From NCBI RefSeq assembly GCF_001039355.2, contig NW_019774637.1, positions 20,927-84,926 on the forward strand: 64,000 nt of DNA, written 5' to 3'. Position 1 is the stretch's first letter. Each line of letters starts with the position of its first letter. Below, in pieces: positions 11,901-23,380 of the stretch. Both the position numbers and the translations under genes were made by a program. This DNA is from Lingula anatina (Eukaryota; Brachiopoda; Lingulata; Lingulida; Lingulidae). The notes beneath the pieces were generated by a model. It worked only from the letters and a program-made list of their open reading frames with translations, was not told where the DNA came from and did no database searches.

Positions 11901-13613
11901 CTTATTCCTGAAAGTGTAGACTGTACTTGATTTTTGTAATTTGAAATAGCTAACAAAAATATTTAAGTTGTCATCAAAAATAACTTCCTATTATGTATGT
12001 ATTTAGTAAATAGTTAACTTTTACCAAGAATAAATGATTAATTGTACTTTTTTAATGGCTTCTGTGTAAGTTTTGCACTGTGGACAAATTTTCCGTCCGT
12101 AATTTTCTGTCCGTAATCTGACATGATTTTTTAAACTTCAAAATTTTATAACAAAAAAAATTTTTTAAATAAACTTTTACATTTCTAGTAACTAGAATAA
12201 TGAAATTGTCATATCAATGCAGTTTTATCTTTAAAAAGCCATAAACAGAGCAGAGTTTTGAAGTTGAAGTTGATTAATAAAAATGCTTGTCCATTTTTTT
12301 CCGTCCGTAATGGTGATCAATAACCAATATTTCTCAAAAACCAATAGATGTTATTTCAAGTTCTTTGGTGACAAGTTTAGGCTTGCACTTATCAATATTC
12401 CTGCCAAATTTGAACAATGTACTTTTTATGGTTTTTGTAGAATTTATTTTTAAAGTGTCAGAATTCCGTCCGTAATGCAAAACGAATACTGCGGATTGCC
12501 CCTTCAATGAAATATTGTGTTTGCTTCAAAACAAGAAACACGGAACTTATGTCAGTCCGATACGACTGTATCAGATTGGACCTAGATCTCAAGCAGATAT
12601 ATGACTTAGGATAAAAGTTTAGATTTATTTTTGAGGTAAAGTTGCTTTGTGTATACTGGGCCATTGCATCCATTCTGTTCAAAACGACAGAAGTCTTTAC
12701 AAGTGGTATGAGGATGGAAACTTTAGACACGTGATCACGTGAACTATACACTGTAGGTCTTCAATGCACATTCTGTGTGTCTGTCAATGAGTGTTGCTCA
12801 TATTTCCATTTCCCTCCTGTGGTGGGCTGTGTGTGTTTGGTGACAGGTAGATTTGGGGTTATTAAACATGGCCAATGATAGGACTTGGATCATTTCAGGT
12901 CAATTTCCATGGAGATAGGAAAGAAGAGCTGCTGGATGTTTTCCCGAAAGAGTTGATGCCTGAGGAATATGGCGGAGATCAGCCACCGTTCAATCACAAG
13001 GTACACGCTGGTGTTGGTTTAGGGACCATTCCCACAGATATTTGGATCGATCTATCTCCCTACTGGGGAGTCTCACTGAATTGCTATCATCTTAACTGGC
13101 TTAAATGTCTGTCACCCCTAGTAAAGCTGTTAAGGGGTAATTATCTTTACCCTAGCTGATTAGGTAGGCGTGACAGACATTTAAGCCAGTTAAGCTGATA
13201 GCAATATAGTGAGACTCCCCAGGGAGATAGACAGATCCAGATGAATCAATCTAGGCATGGTAACTCAGTCTAAGTGGATATTTCTGGAGACAGTCGGTAT
13301 CTGCTGAGTAACCACTACTCTCTAGTTTGTAATAATATACATGTACAGTATGTAGTAAAATAGCATGTGCTTACAGTCTTACATATTATACTTCCACACT
13401 CAGTTTTTTCTTCCTTTTTTGAAAATTATTCTTATTTTGTAAATGTAAAGCCTTCCCTTCCAGGCATGGACTGAGAAGATGTATGCATCAGAGGAGCAGT
13501 TCAAGGAAATGGCCAAGTACGAGCTGGAGTCGTATGTTCCTATTAAAGAGGAGAACCAGGCTGATGCCATCGGTGGTGTCACTGGTACGTTTAAGAAGTT
13601 AAATGTGGACTAA
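2485..13613 (+). CDS. TTPAL-like: Alpha-tocopherol transfer protein-like (CRAL-TRIO) gene, 7 coding exons, 307 aa
   Basis: Probable cytosolic carrier of hydrophobic ligands (tocopherol or phosphoinositide-type lipids, from family knowledge). Coding exons read from the sequence: 2485-2617, 5233-5466, 6663-6739, 9568-9684, 10024-10134, 12899-13000 and 13464-13613. All introns are GT-AG and phases join without a frameshift. The protein begins MSTAPYQCTLTPELQDKAKN. The CRAL-TRIO N-terminal helical segment lies in exons 1-2 (about residues 12-75, with DDAFLLRFLRARKFD). The lipid-binding CRAL-TRIO domain follows (exons 3-6, with VLVDAKGMTWNHG and IRLKGIHYFNEPSF). The C-terminus GGVTGTFKKLNVD resembles the TTPA/TTPAL tail. 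Length lies between human TTPA (278 aa) and TTPAL (342 aa). An acceptor at 2470, just before the ATG, implies a non-coding upstream exon that I could not place. Exact ligand and orthology (TTPA versus TTPAL) are not decidable here. Confidence 0.9.
3878..4275. mobile_element. Non-autonomous inverted-repeat element (MITE-like), 398 bp, in TTPA-like intron 1
   Basis: The left end reads CCCTTCAAGATCTCGACGAA and continues AACCGGAAGTGC. The right end is its reverse complement with small changes (GCACTTCCGGTTTTCGTCGA then TTTCTTGAAGG). The right terminus is partly duplicated (CGATTTCTTGAAGG occurs twice). No coding capacity is seen; the short open frames inside are incidental. A target duplication could not be fixed because of the repeated terminus. 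Confidence 0.7.
5705..5912. repeat. GT microsatellite followed by G-run and TA microsatellite
   Basis: A GT run of about 22 units (5709-5754) is followed, after a TG-rich stretch and an eight-G run near 5860, by an AT dinucleotide run (about 5872-5910). It sits in intron 2 of the TTPA-like gene. Confidence 0.9.
6836..7262. repeat. Minisatellite, 35-bp unit, about 12 copies
   Basis: The unit contains TCTGACTGGGTGTCCTTCTT followed by GTGTCTACCATTATA. Central copies are identical and the outer copies diverged, as expected for slippage or unequal exchange. It begins about 95 bp downstream of the exon 3 donor in the TTPA-like gene. Confidence 0.92.
7602..8152 (-). mobile_element. Crypton-like tyrosine recombinase / DUF3504-type fragment
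   Basis: An open frame antisense to the host gene starts after a good acceptor (TTTCCTTCATTTCAG) at 8152 and encodes about 180 residues. It has the pattern FWAFNSFEKWSIARN, then LNYWVSKFIVEVRKENGEEY-PPNSI and GLQKYLR. This matches what I know of the N-terminal region of Crypton-derived recombinases and their domesticated relatives (QRICH1, ZMYM2/3/4, KCTD1). The catalytic R-H-R-Y core is not present: the frame ends at 7602 shortly after KLWKSKQLGG. It is probably a truncated transposon remnant in intron 3 of the TTPA-like gene. A possible upstream piece at 8916-9119 (67 codons, no ATG) cannot be joined confidently. Confidence 0.55.
9433..9489. repeat. Perfect 14-bp inverted repeat
   Basis: GCGATATATGCCAT at 9433-9446 and its exact complement at 9476-9489 enclose a 29-base spacer. 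It lies about 80 bp before exon 4 of the TTPA-like gene and could be the end of an inverted-repeat element or an RNA hairpin in the intron. Confidence 0.6.
10362..12502. mobile_element. 2.1-kb non-autonomous DNA transposon with subterminal CCGTCCGTAAT repeats
   Basis: The ends are inverted (GGGTCAATCCGTGGTATTTG on the left; the complement of the right end reads GGGGCAATCCGCAGTATTCG, 16 of 20 identical) and flanked by TTCA on both sides (10358-10361 and 12503-12506). Motif copies point inward in opposite orientation near the two ends: ACGGACGG-type at 10541, 10964 and 10984, and CCGTCCGTAAT-type at 12091, 12108, 12301 and 12465; one degenerate copy in the right-hand orientation is at 10797. 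No transposase is recognised. The element fills most of intron 5 of the TTPA-like gene. Superfamily is undetermined. Confidence 0.55.
13019..13275. mobile_element. Palindromic fold-back MITE, copy 1
   Basis: The element is almost a complete hairpin. The arm GGGAGTCTCACTGAATTGCT continues through ATCTTAACTGGCTTAAATGT and returns as its complement after a centre near TTAAGGGGTAATTATC. Outer parts contain CCCACAGATATTTGGATCGA. Related copies occur at 14341-14612, 17279-17365 (half), 19050-19245 and 35793-36022. Confidence 0.8.
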
Positions 13614-14154
13614 ATGGTGGCAAAGATTCCAACCATCTCTGTTTTGAAGCCAGACATTGTGACTGTGAACCTGGATGTCTCCTGGGTTCATTTTTTTCTT
13701 CAATCAAACAAGTACTGAAATGTCTGCAGTTTTTTTTAAACCAAGTATAGTGGTTACTTAATACATTCCAGCAAGTTAATTTCAATTTCACATCTGAACA
13801 CAGTGTATTGCTTGTAGTAGGGAAGACTTTAAGAAGGTCCTGACGGTGAAGTTCATGTCAGAAATTTTGAAATGGAAAATTTAGCTACTTTGCACAACTG
13901 TGCCTCCATATATGAAAGCACAAATGGAAAAGTGGTTAAGTTGTAAAAGTTTAAGAAATAGATTACACACCTTCCTGCTCGTCAGGCCATTGTAGTCCCA
14001 CACTGGGGGTGACATGGGTCATGTGACCGCTACACAAACTTAGGAATATGATATGTGTCGATAAAACTAATCGGACTGATGCTTTGCTTTCTGAATAGCC
14101 AATATATTATGCATTGGAGTGATATTTTTACTAGAATTGACTTACATGTTGCCN

Positions 14155-14946
14155 TGGAGATCAGCCACCGTTCAAGCACCAGGTATAGTGTGGTGTTGGA
14201 TATGATGTTGATGGTGGTAATGGGTTCACTGGGGTGTTTAAAATGGTCTGAATCTGTAAATTCAGATCACAATTGATATTACGTGGTCTTTGTCATTTTA
14301 GAAATAGTCAACATCTACACGAATCTGTAAATTTTATATAAAAGGTCTCTAAGAGACCATTTCTACAGATATTTGGATCGATCTATCTCCCTACTGGGGA
14401 GTCTCACTGTATTGCTATCATCTTAACTGGTGTAAATGTCTGACACCCCTAGTAAAAAGCTGTTAGGGGGTAATTATCTTTACCCTAGCTGATTTGGTAG
14501 GTGTGACAGACATTTAAGCTGGTTAAGCTGATACCAATTTAGTGAGACTTCTTAGGTGTTGGACCGATCCAGATGGATCGATCGCGGCATGGGAACCCAG
14601 TCTAAGTGAATATTTTTGGAGATAGTCGGTATCTGCTGAGTAACCACTACTCTCTAGTTTGTAATAATATACATGTACAGTATGTAGTAAAATAGCATGT
14701 GCTTACAGTCTAACATATTATACTTCCACACTCAGTTTTTTTTTCCTTTTTTGAAAATTATTCTTATTTTGTTAAATGTAAAACCCTCCCTTCCAGGCAT
14801 GGACTGAGAAGATGTATGCATCAGAGGAGCAGTTCAAGGAAATGGCCAAGTACGAACTGGAGTCGTATGTTCCTATTAAAGAGGAGAACCAGGCCGACGC
14901 CATTGGTGGTGTCACTGGTACGTTTAAGAAGTTAAATGTGGACTAA
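14155..14946 (+). pseudogene. Second copy of the TTPA-like gene 3' end (partial exon 6 and exon 7), probable alternative haplotype
   Basis: Immediately after the single N at 14154 the sequence restarts inside exon 6 (14155-14182, GDQPPFKHQ, then a GTATAG donor). It then repeats the intron and a complete last exon at 14797-14946 that encodes the same 49 residues and stop as 13464-13613, with only silent differences in the coding part. The sequence after it up to 15487 matches 13614-14153. No exons 1-5 accompany it, so it is not a second functional gene. It is most simply the allelic contig placed in tandem. Confidence 0.8.
14341..14612. mobile_element. Palindromic fold-back MITE, copy 2 (probable allele of copy 1)
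   Basis: Same element and same position relative to exon 7 as 13019-13275, with scattered substitutions. It lies in the probable haplotype copy. Confidence 0.78.
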
Positions 14947-16269
14947 ATGGTGGCAAAGATACCAACCATCTCTGTTTTGAAACCAGCCATGGCAACTGTG
15001 AACCTGGATGTCTCCTGGGTTCATTTTTTTCTTCAATCAAACAAGTACTGAAATGTCTGCAATTTTTTTAAACCAAGTATAGTGGTTACTTAATACATTC
15101 CAGCAAGTTAATTTCAATTACGCATTTGAACACAGTGTATTACTTGTGGTAGGGAAGACTATTAGAAGGTCCTGACGTAGCAGTTGATGTCAGAAATTAT
15201 GAAATGGAAAATTTAGCTACTTTGCACAACTGTGCCACCATATATTAAAGCACAAATGGAAAAGTGGTTAAGTTGTAATAGTTTAAGAAATAGATTACAA
15301 ACCCTTTCCTGCTCGTCAGGCCATTGTAGTCCCACACTGGGGATGACATGGGTCATGTGACCGCTACACAAACTTAGGAATATGATATGTGTCGATAAAG
15401 CTAATCGGACTGATGCTTTGCTTTCTGAATAGCCAATATATTATGCATTGGAGTGATATTTTTACTAGAATTGACTTACATGTTGCCTTGCATGTGATGA
15501 ATGAATATGCAGATGATTTTTTGATTTGTTTTCTATAGCATCCATGTATTTGATACATTAGTATTATTGATACTGAACAACTACAAGTACAGGTGTGATA
15601 TGTGAAACTGCTCCAAACTTTGCACAGTGTCATTGTGCCTTTTCTATTGAATATTTACCTCTATGCATAAAAACAGCTCTGTGACAAGGGGAAACATTTT
15701 CAAACTTGCTTTCTGTAATGTTAATGGCATAATATTATTTTTCAATGATGAGTTGTTGTGTGAGCATTCCTCACTAGTTAAAAACTTTATTTCATTAGAG
15801 AAGGCTCTCAGAATGTGCAGCTTTTGCTATTTAGCCTATTTATGTAGATATTACTGTGATACTGCATTGCTGTGATTAGAGTCAGTGCACATAAGTTGTC
15901 TAGAGCCTGCTTTGTGATAGAATTTAGGCCTGGTAGTTGATATTAAATTTTAGATCACAATTTTAGTCCATTTTAATCCAGGATAAATAGTGACCCATGT
16001 CAATGAAATAATGCCCCAGTATTAATATAACAAGAAAATAGCAATTGTTTAAGACCAGTACTTCATGAAGTGGATGACTATTTATCTTGGGTTGAGGCAG
16101 GTCAAATTTTGGTGTAAAAGTCGAGACCAAATTTTGGGTTCAAATTTCCTTTGAGAAACTGCGCCTATACTCCTATAGATGTCTGTGTATGTAGAGTCAA
16201 CTTGGCATTTGCCTGCTTATGTTATTGAATGAGGGATTTCTCCCCTTATAGTCAGTTAACTTACAAACA

Positions 16270-16490
16270 GTTATTTAAAAACATTTATATTGCATTATAT
16301 GTTGCCTCGATCTCTACATTCCAGAATTGAAATTTCTTGCCAGGAACATTTTTTAGTTGTGCTTAAGTTGCAACTGTTGAATTAGTAGTTATTTTATAAC
16401 ATTTATATTGCATTATATGTTGCCTCTCTACATTCCAGAATTGAAAATTCTTGCCAGCAACGCTCTTAGTTGTCCTTAAGTTGCAACTGT
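16270..16490. repeat. Tandem duplication, unit about 115 bp
   Basis: TTATATTGCATTATATGTTG followed by CTCTACATTCCAGAATTGAA and TTAAGTTGCAACTGTT occurs twice in direct orientation (about 16286-16379 and 16401-16490) with a few substitutions and small indels. Confidence 0.8.
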
Positions 16491-17278
16491 TAACTTTTAA
16501 TCTTTGTGATGACATCATAGAGAAAGTTATTGTGTTTTGTTTATGGTGCTTTGTTTGACTGTCAATTTTTATCACTAATATACACGGCAATAGAAATAGA
16601 TGGTTTGGATTGGAGTGTTTGTGTCTTATTTTGTTTACCCTTCCCCAGTAATTATTGTAACGTACCATAATGATGCGATAGCTTGCGTCTAAATGCTTTC
16701 TGACCCAGTGCATTGTGGGTAGCCAGTTGTTTACCTGTAAAGCCCATTAAAATGGCAGTTTTGAAAACCACAAAATTCAGTTTTGCGCAGTAGACCATTG
16801 TGAAGATGAGCTATGCAATGTGATGGAAACAAAGGACTCTCCTGCAACTCCGAGACAAAGGGAACCTGTATTTTCTAAAAACCTAGATTTTTATCTGTGG
16901 GTGAAAAACAGACTTATGAATGTTATGTTAAATAAAATGATTTAAATGAGTACATTGAAAAAGATTGGGGGGGGGGGGAGGAAAGGAAATTATTCACATT
17001 ATAGACTTCTAATGAGATTCAATAACAATGATTTATATAACAATGGGTGAGGAATTTATCAGGTTTTGACTGTTTATTTTACAGCAATGAGAGACTTATG
17101 TGTGTGTTGGGGGGGTGGGGGAGGGGGTGCGTGTTCAATTTCTGAATAGTGGGGGCTTGTGAAGGAAACCATTGGTTTTAAAAGTCTGAAATATTAAATA
17201 ATATTCCTTGGACAAATAAATTGATTGGAGCCATCCCTGCACTCTGATGTTTTCTACCATTTATAATTGACTGTAAGG

Positions 17279-17365
17279 GACCGTTTCAAGACCCTATGGT
17301 ACTAACAGTGGATCGATATATATCTCTGAGAGGATTCTCCCTAAATTGCAATCAACTTAAGCAGC
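17279..17365. mobile_element. Fold-back MITE, truncated copy
   Basis: Only one half of the palindromic element is present: it resembles the left arm (GATCGATATATATCTC, then GATTCTCCCTAAATTGCAAT and CAACTTAAGCAGCTTA). The return arm is missing. Confidence 0.55.
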
Positions 17366-17784
17366 TTATTTAATTTTATTTTTAATGTGTGTGTGCAATT
17401 GATGTGATTATAAGTATTTTAAACAAGTGTTTTACTCATATACAAGCTTGAATAACCAGGTGAAAGGCTTCAATTTATATCACATCGACCAATACAGAAA
17501 AATATGTAAATACAAATGAAGCAAGCTTTGCAATTCAAGTCAAAACATTTGCTTCAACATCCTCTTAAACTGTCCCCAACCCTTTTAATTCTCTGTGCGT
17601 ACTACATGTGCATGCGCAGGGTAGAGTAAGAAACAGTTATGTATAAATTAAAAAGGATGCACTAGTATGTACATGTACAGGTTGGGAAATAGAAAGAAGA
17701 AACTGTACAAGATATCATTTAATATAAGATACCATTAAAATAAATACATAAATCAAAGTACTGTTTAATTACACTGATAATTAA

Positions 17785-18980
17785 CTAAAGGCGTAGGACA
17801 GTGAATACGCCAAAAGAAAACGCATTATCCCCAGAAGTATTGAAATATTTAAACACATGTCAACCAGTTAGCAACTCAGCTGCTGGGATTATGTGATGGG
17901 AGGTTGTCCTCGACAATACTTCTATTCATAACTAGTTATCAGTACTTCTATGCACGAGTTATAATATTTTTATTTCGTTGCAAGTATTTTTTCTCGGAAA
18001 ATCTTCCGAGAATATATTCCGAATATATTCCGAAAATATTCCGTCATATTACCGCGAAGCTCGGTATTTATATGATATATTTACTAAGCATAGTTTGTCT
18101 TGTAATATCATTTCTAAAAGCTGGGATGTTTGTTCTAAAAACTCTACTCAACGGAATCTACATTGCGATATACACGCACGATCATGTGTAGTTACAATGA
18201 CTTGTTACTTATTATCCAATACTAAATAATATGCACTTCTTTTTCTAACTATAAACGACCGTAGCTGTCAAAGTTTCCTTAAAGCATATCCTGTCTGAGC
18301 ATGGTGGTTCGCCTTACCACAGAATTGATGGAAATGGACCAGATGGGAGAAGCTATTTTTTAAACAGGGTTTATTTTAGAGAAAGAAAAGGAGGCAAATC
18401 GCACATAGCATTATAAACTCTCCTAAGAAGAACCAAAGGAAAAATATAAATAATGTGTATATGTCGGTACATACAAAATATAGAAAGAAAGTAAGAAAGA
18501 AATTTGGAAAAGAGTAAAAACAGTCACAACTAAAATGAAAATAATGGTAATAAGCCACTCAAATAGTGCATGAAGGAAAAAAAGAATATACCAACATAAT
18601 TATTTACACACTCAATGAGTGAAAATAATTTATCAAAATAAAATAATTAAAAACCGGTTCTGATCTAAGAAATTGTACATGTAATGTTGTGAGAAGCCAC
18701 TGATCGCTGGAAACTGTAGGTATCGTAAACTCATTTTTAATCATTATAAAGTATTGTTAAGGGTTTTAACTATCCACGCATTTTCAGTGTTGCTTGTCAC
18801 CTACTAGCTCTAATCATAACTAAAATGTCATTCTACATAATTGAAGAATAAGTTACTGAATTCAAATATATACTAAAAAACAACTTTAATATTTGCTGTC
18901 GTCTGTCCCGTCTCAACATAACTGTGTCGTCTTCCATTCTCGCGGGACGGTCGTCTGCGTGCACCGTCAGCTTGCCCATT
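17785..18980. repeat. Dispersed repeat family, copy A
   Basis: Blocks AGAAGTATTGA, GCTGCTGGGATTATGTGATGGGAGG, CAATACTTC and CTAGTTATCAGTACTTCTATGC recur in the same order at 27105-27310. A downstream block (CACAGAATTGATGGAAATGG) recurs at 27600 and 28730. The copies are old and diverged; no coding sequence is evident. Confidence 0.55.
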
Positions 18981-19049
18981 GGTCATGATGAAACAGGGAT
19001 TTACATTAAAGATTAAAAATAGCCTTCTTAATGACGTGAATCTGTTTAA

Positions 19050-19245
19050 GGGACAATTCCCACAAATATTTGGATCGATCTATCTCCCTGAGGAATCTCA
19101 CTAATTTGCTATCAACTTAACCAGCTTAAATGTCTGTCACGCCTAGTAAAGCTATCAGGGGGTAATTATCTTTAATTTAGTGAGACTCCCCAGGGAGTTA
19201 GACCGATTCAGATGGATCCATTTAGGCATGGGAACCCAGTCTTAC
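19050..19245. mobile_element. Fold-back MITE, copy 3 (internally shortened)
   Basis: Starts GGGACAATTCCCACAAATAT and contains GGATCGATCTATCTCCCTGA on the left and TTAGTGAGACTCCCCAGGGA on the right. Part of the right arm, including the TAAGCCAGTTAAGCTGATAG segment, is deleted. Confidence 0.7.
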
Positions 19246-19451
19246 TGATCTCTGTCAATGAATAACTGGCTGGCACCCGTGGACACTTGATAAGTATTGC
19301 GTTTTGGTTTATTTTAAGTTAAAACTGTAATTTTTCGAAAACGCGTCTGTTTCGTCATTCCTGATTGTGGTAGCTGAAGTTAACTAAGCTGCACTCACGG
19401 TGTCACTAATTTTTTAGAACACTTAACTGTGTGTAGCTATTATAAAGTAAC

Positions 19452-19453
<2 letters not shown>

Positions 19454-19488
<35 letters not shown>
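19454..19488. repeat. CA microsatellite
   Basis: Uninterrupted CA dinucleotides, about 17 units. Confidence 0.95.
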
Positions 19489-19490
<2 letters not shown>

Positions 19491-20399
19491 TGTCTTCTCT
19501 AACACAATCTCAAACCAGTGATTTTCTTGGATTCATGTGACCAATGAAATCTGATTGCTTAGCCTGATCACTTGATATCGAATATGTTATTGTTTTTGCC
19601 ATTATGATACCAGCGAGCTTAATTTACTATTTCAGGTTTGAAATTCATAGTGCTTCATTAAATCTTACAATTTCAAATCGAAAATTGCGAAAGCAGGTGA
19701 CCTTGATATTATTATGTAAATCAGCATTTGGTGAGATGTATTCCCATAGGACCAAGGTAAGTATAGAGAAGATAGAAGCCTCGCGCCATATTGCTACAAG
19801 ACCGAGAATTTGATACTGTCAACTGCAGCGACCCGATGTAAGTATGGTATAGATGATGTAAGTATGGTATAGATGATATAAGAAAACGTTGCTTATTTCG
19901 CGTTCACAATATTTTCTCAAAATGATGACTTCAGTAGATATTTATTTCCACAGAGACTTTTTACTAACGATAAAGACACTCCATTAAAAATCCTAATATT
20001 ATCTCGTAATCTGAATAATTCATTTTCTGTTATTTTCCAGGGGGAACACATTTGCCAATAAAGAAGTAAGGGGCTTATATCAACTAAATGCCAGAAAGAT
20101 CTTAACAACGAGCCTTCCGCCTTAAACAGCCTTAACCAATAAGGTAACTGGACAGGTACCTACATTTTCCTTGTGGACGCCGTTTTATCGCTTAGAACAG
20201 GAATTTTGTTTCAAACTATCCAAAATTACATGCTTATTAGAGTAATTCTATATATAACAGTACATAATAGAAACCAGACGAAATTAGTCCAGTTTGACGT
20301 TAATGACGTCGACAAATAAGAATAAAATTGCCTGCGTGTAGACTTTGGAATTTTGTGAGCGAAACAAGGCAACTGCTTTCATCCTTGACCCCCCCCTCC

Positions 20400-20404
20400 A
20401 AAAA

Positions 20405-20451
<47 letters not shown>

Positions 20452-20452
20452 A
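20400..20452. repeat. AAAT tetranucleotide microsatellite
   Basis: About 13 AAAT/TAAA units, the same motif as the run at about 555-623. Confidence 0.95.
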
Positions 20453-22019
20453 AAAGGAAAAGGTTTTGTCAAGTTATAAGTTCCAGTGAAATTTATGTAA
20501 ACTGGGCTCTACTGTCAAATGTTTTCATTTATTGACTTTCACTTCCGTGATCTATCTCCGTGAAGACACCTGTATCTCCGTGATCTTAGCTCCTGTATCG
20601 TTTTAATATAAGTGTGTAATGGATATAAAAGGATGGAAGTGATACCGTCGCAAAGTTCGTGGTAGCAGAGACCGTGTTGGTATTAATGTTATATGCTTAA
20701 AGTATATAAGTATGATTTTAAAGTAATTTATTAATATTAGCCACGCATACCACGATAGGTTGCTGTGATGGTACATATTGCTTTATCAAAATTGAATAAA
20801 AATATAAGACGTTAATTTGGATTTCTTTGTTTAATTCCAGCGACTCTTCACAACCACTTACGGGGTGACTAGATGCGTCCTCTATCAAAGACAACAGATT
20901 CATATTGGACATCGGCCGCGCCCCTGTCAAGATCGTCCCGCTTGCCGAAGCTTGTCCTCTAGTTAATTTGCGGGGTTTACATTTAATGTCTAATGTTTGG
21001 GCAAGTTAACCTGTATCAAAATAGGTATCAAATGAAAAATCGCTCGTATAGCGAATAATTTGTTTATGAAACATCTAATGAAAAATGAATGGGCAAATCA
21101 TATTGTCAACCCTGCATGTTGCTTGTTATATATGAGACATTAGCTACCAAGTAGTTGTCCAGTAATCTGTCCACCTATGGTGGTTTTATACTGGTAATAT
21201 GTTTATACACTTGTGTAGGTACCCATCAATTTTGGTACTCGAAGACGACGTTCTTATTTAATGATGTCAATGCAGACAATGCCTTGCTGAAGTGTATGAA
21301 AACAATATTGATGAGGCGATAGTTATAAAGTTGTCCTTAGGTGATGGTCATGTAAAGTACTGTACTTGTACACTTTTTATTGGCAGAAAAATATCTGTGG
21401 GCAAATCTTCAATAGTGCACTACGCTGTGCGGTTCAATTATTTCTTTTATCTTGAATTCAATTATTTTAATTAAAATTTTTGAAGGTAAATAGTCGAAAC
21501 ACTAGTGCGTAAAATGCGTATGGGAAACTTTTGAAGATGCGTAGGGCCTATATTGTTTGTTAATTTAAGAAAAGAGTGAAATAAATATTCACAATAACAT
21601 GAAAACATAAAATTCAGATCATTATGCTTCAATACTACAGCAGTGTGAAACTGGCAAAATATGCCCACAGTATTGAAGAGTTGCCCACGTGTAGTAAAAC
21701 AGTCATTCTAAAATAAAAAATGACGTCATGCATGCTTAGAGCTAAATTTCTTTGGCCTAATATTTTCAGTGTTAGGTGGCAAAATTGTATCTTTTTAGGG
21801 GGTGGGATGATTTTTTTTAAATGTACATTTGCTGTTACAGTTAGAAATATATATCACGCGCATGGCAAAAAATTGCTGCTCCTTAGGCCACCAAAATGTC
21901 CCAACATTGAGCCCATTTGTGTGTTGTTCATCATATTGCAGAGATAGATGTTTAGCCAGAAAAAGTCCTTATAGAAAGTGACGTATTTCAGCATATTATG
22001 ACCATTACAACATTTATGT

Positions 22020-22523
22020 TGGACTGGCATTAATAAGAACCTTTAACGTTTTAAGTGCTCCAAAAAATTCTTATCAAATTCAAATTAATTACTTCAGCTG
22101 TCATCAAATGCTAAATTTCATTGGCAAAATAACTGTCTCCAAATTATTCAGTCAAGTTTTTTATGTCAGGTTTGGTTAATAAATTAGATTAATTAGAAAA
22201 TTTACAGGAAAATTATAGAAAAATCATACACATTCCTTATATTTGGCTTAATGTTTAGATAATTTTACAGTTTTTGTTATTTATTAGGGAATGTAACAAA
22301 TTATCAACAAAACACTTAGTAGCATTTTGTTCCTCAGAAATACAAAAAAAAAACGTTTTCTGTCAAAAAACATAATAGTAACATTTTGTATGGTATGAAA
22401 TCTTGAAATCAAAACTTAACCGGAACCCGTAGTTTTATATTGGTCTTAAAATTAGTACATTGTTTGTTAATATTTCAAGGTCTGATTGAGAGGAAAATGT
22501 CTGATTAGATGCCAGTCCAGCAA
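22020..22523. mobile_element. Possible inverted-repeat element, about 0.5 kb
   Basis: TTGGACTGGCATTAAT at 22020 faces ATTAGATGCCAGTCCAGCAA at 22504, giving imperfect inverted ends around an AT-rich, non-coding interior. No target duplication was recognised. Confidence 0.45.
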
Positions 22524-23380
22524 GTCTTGTTGGGGTATTTCAGCTGTGTGTCAGCGTATTAGCATTTCTGGATTAAGTTGCTTGATTTTTTGTAACTGAT
22601 TTATGCGTAAACTTTTCAGTTTGTTTGCATATTATTTTGAAAGACGCCTATTACTGGTATAAGTTGTTTACCAACCATGTCTTTATGCCGATCCAGATTC
22701 GCACGCTGTTGAAATTAAAGTTTTCAACCAAAATTGTGCCATCAAGTAACTTTATTAAGATTAAATGAATAGAAAACCATATGATCTAAGCTAGCATTTA
22801 TTGATGAGAATGACAACCGCGTATCTTACAAAAACTGAATTATTTTGACTACCTTTTGTGAATCAGCACGACGGCATAAAACAAGGGGTGTGTGCGTGCG
22901 GGAGAAACGCATGCATATGCATTTTGAAATATTGATGGTTCACACCACTGAATGAATTTAGATTATTTTTCAATGGAATTTGCGATCAATCAATTATGAG
23001 AAAAACCCTAATGTAAGCTCTGAACAATAGTTGCAAAGTATATCACCGATATTCCCAATGTTTATCAATTCTGATCCGAAGTCGGTAAATCTTGAGTCCA
23101 GAACTTTTTCTTAATCAAGAAGATTGGTTGTTTGAGCAGCGCTTTCAAAATGCATAGAATTTCCGACACGTGTTTGTTGGATATAGTGGTACTTTTTTTT
23201 TTTTGGTATTCCATCTTTATTTATATTGTGGAATGAGATGCTGTTTTGGAAACTTATTTATCCATAGCAAAATGTTAATTTTCAGTTTTTAATGATTTTT
23301 ATGATGTATTTGGTTGAGAAATAATAAAATTGTATTTAATATTTTGTTTCAAAATCTGGAAAAGAATATCACATTTTCTC

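Larger units (their letters stand above)
12975..15487. repeat. Tandem duplicated segment across a single N (assembly haplotype duplication)
   Basis: About 12975-14153 and 14155-15487 are near-identical in order: exon 6 end, fold-back element, exon 7, then the same 3' flank (GCTCGTCAGGCCATTGTAGT and the ending ACTTACATGTTGCC). The left copy ends exactly at the N and the right copy begins exactly after it. The right copy has about 160 extra bases between exon 6 and the fold-back element. The pattern fits two overlapping allelic contigs that failed to merge. Confidence 0.75.
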
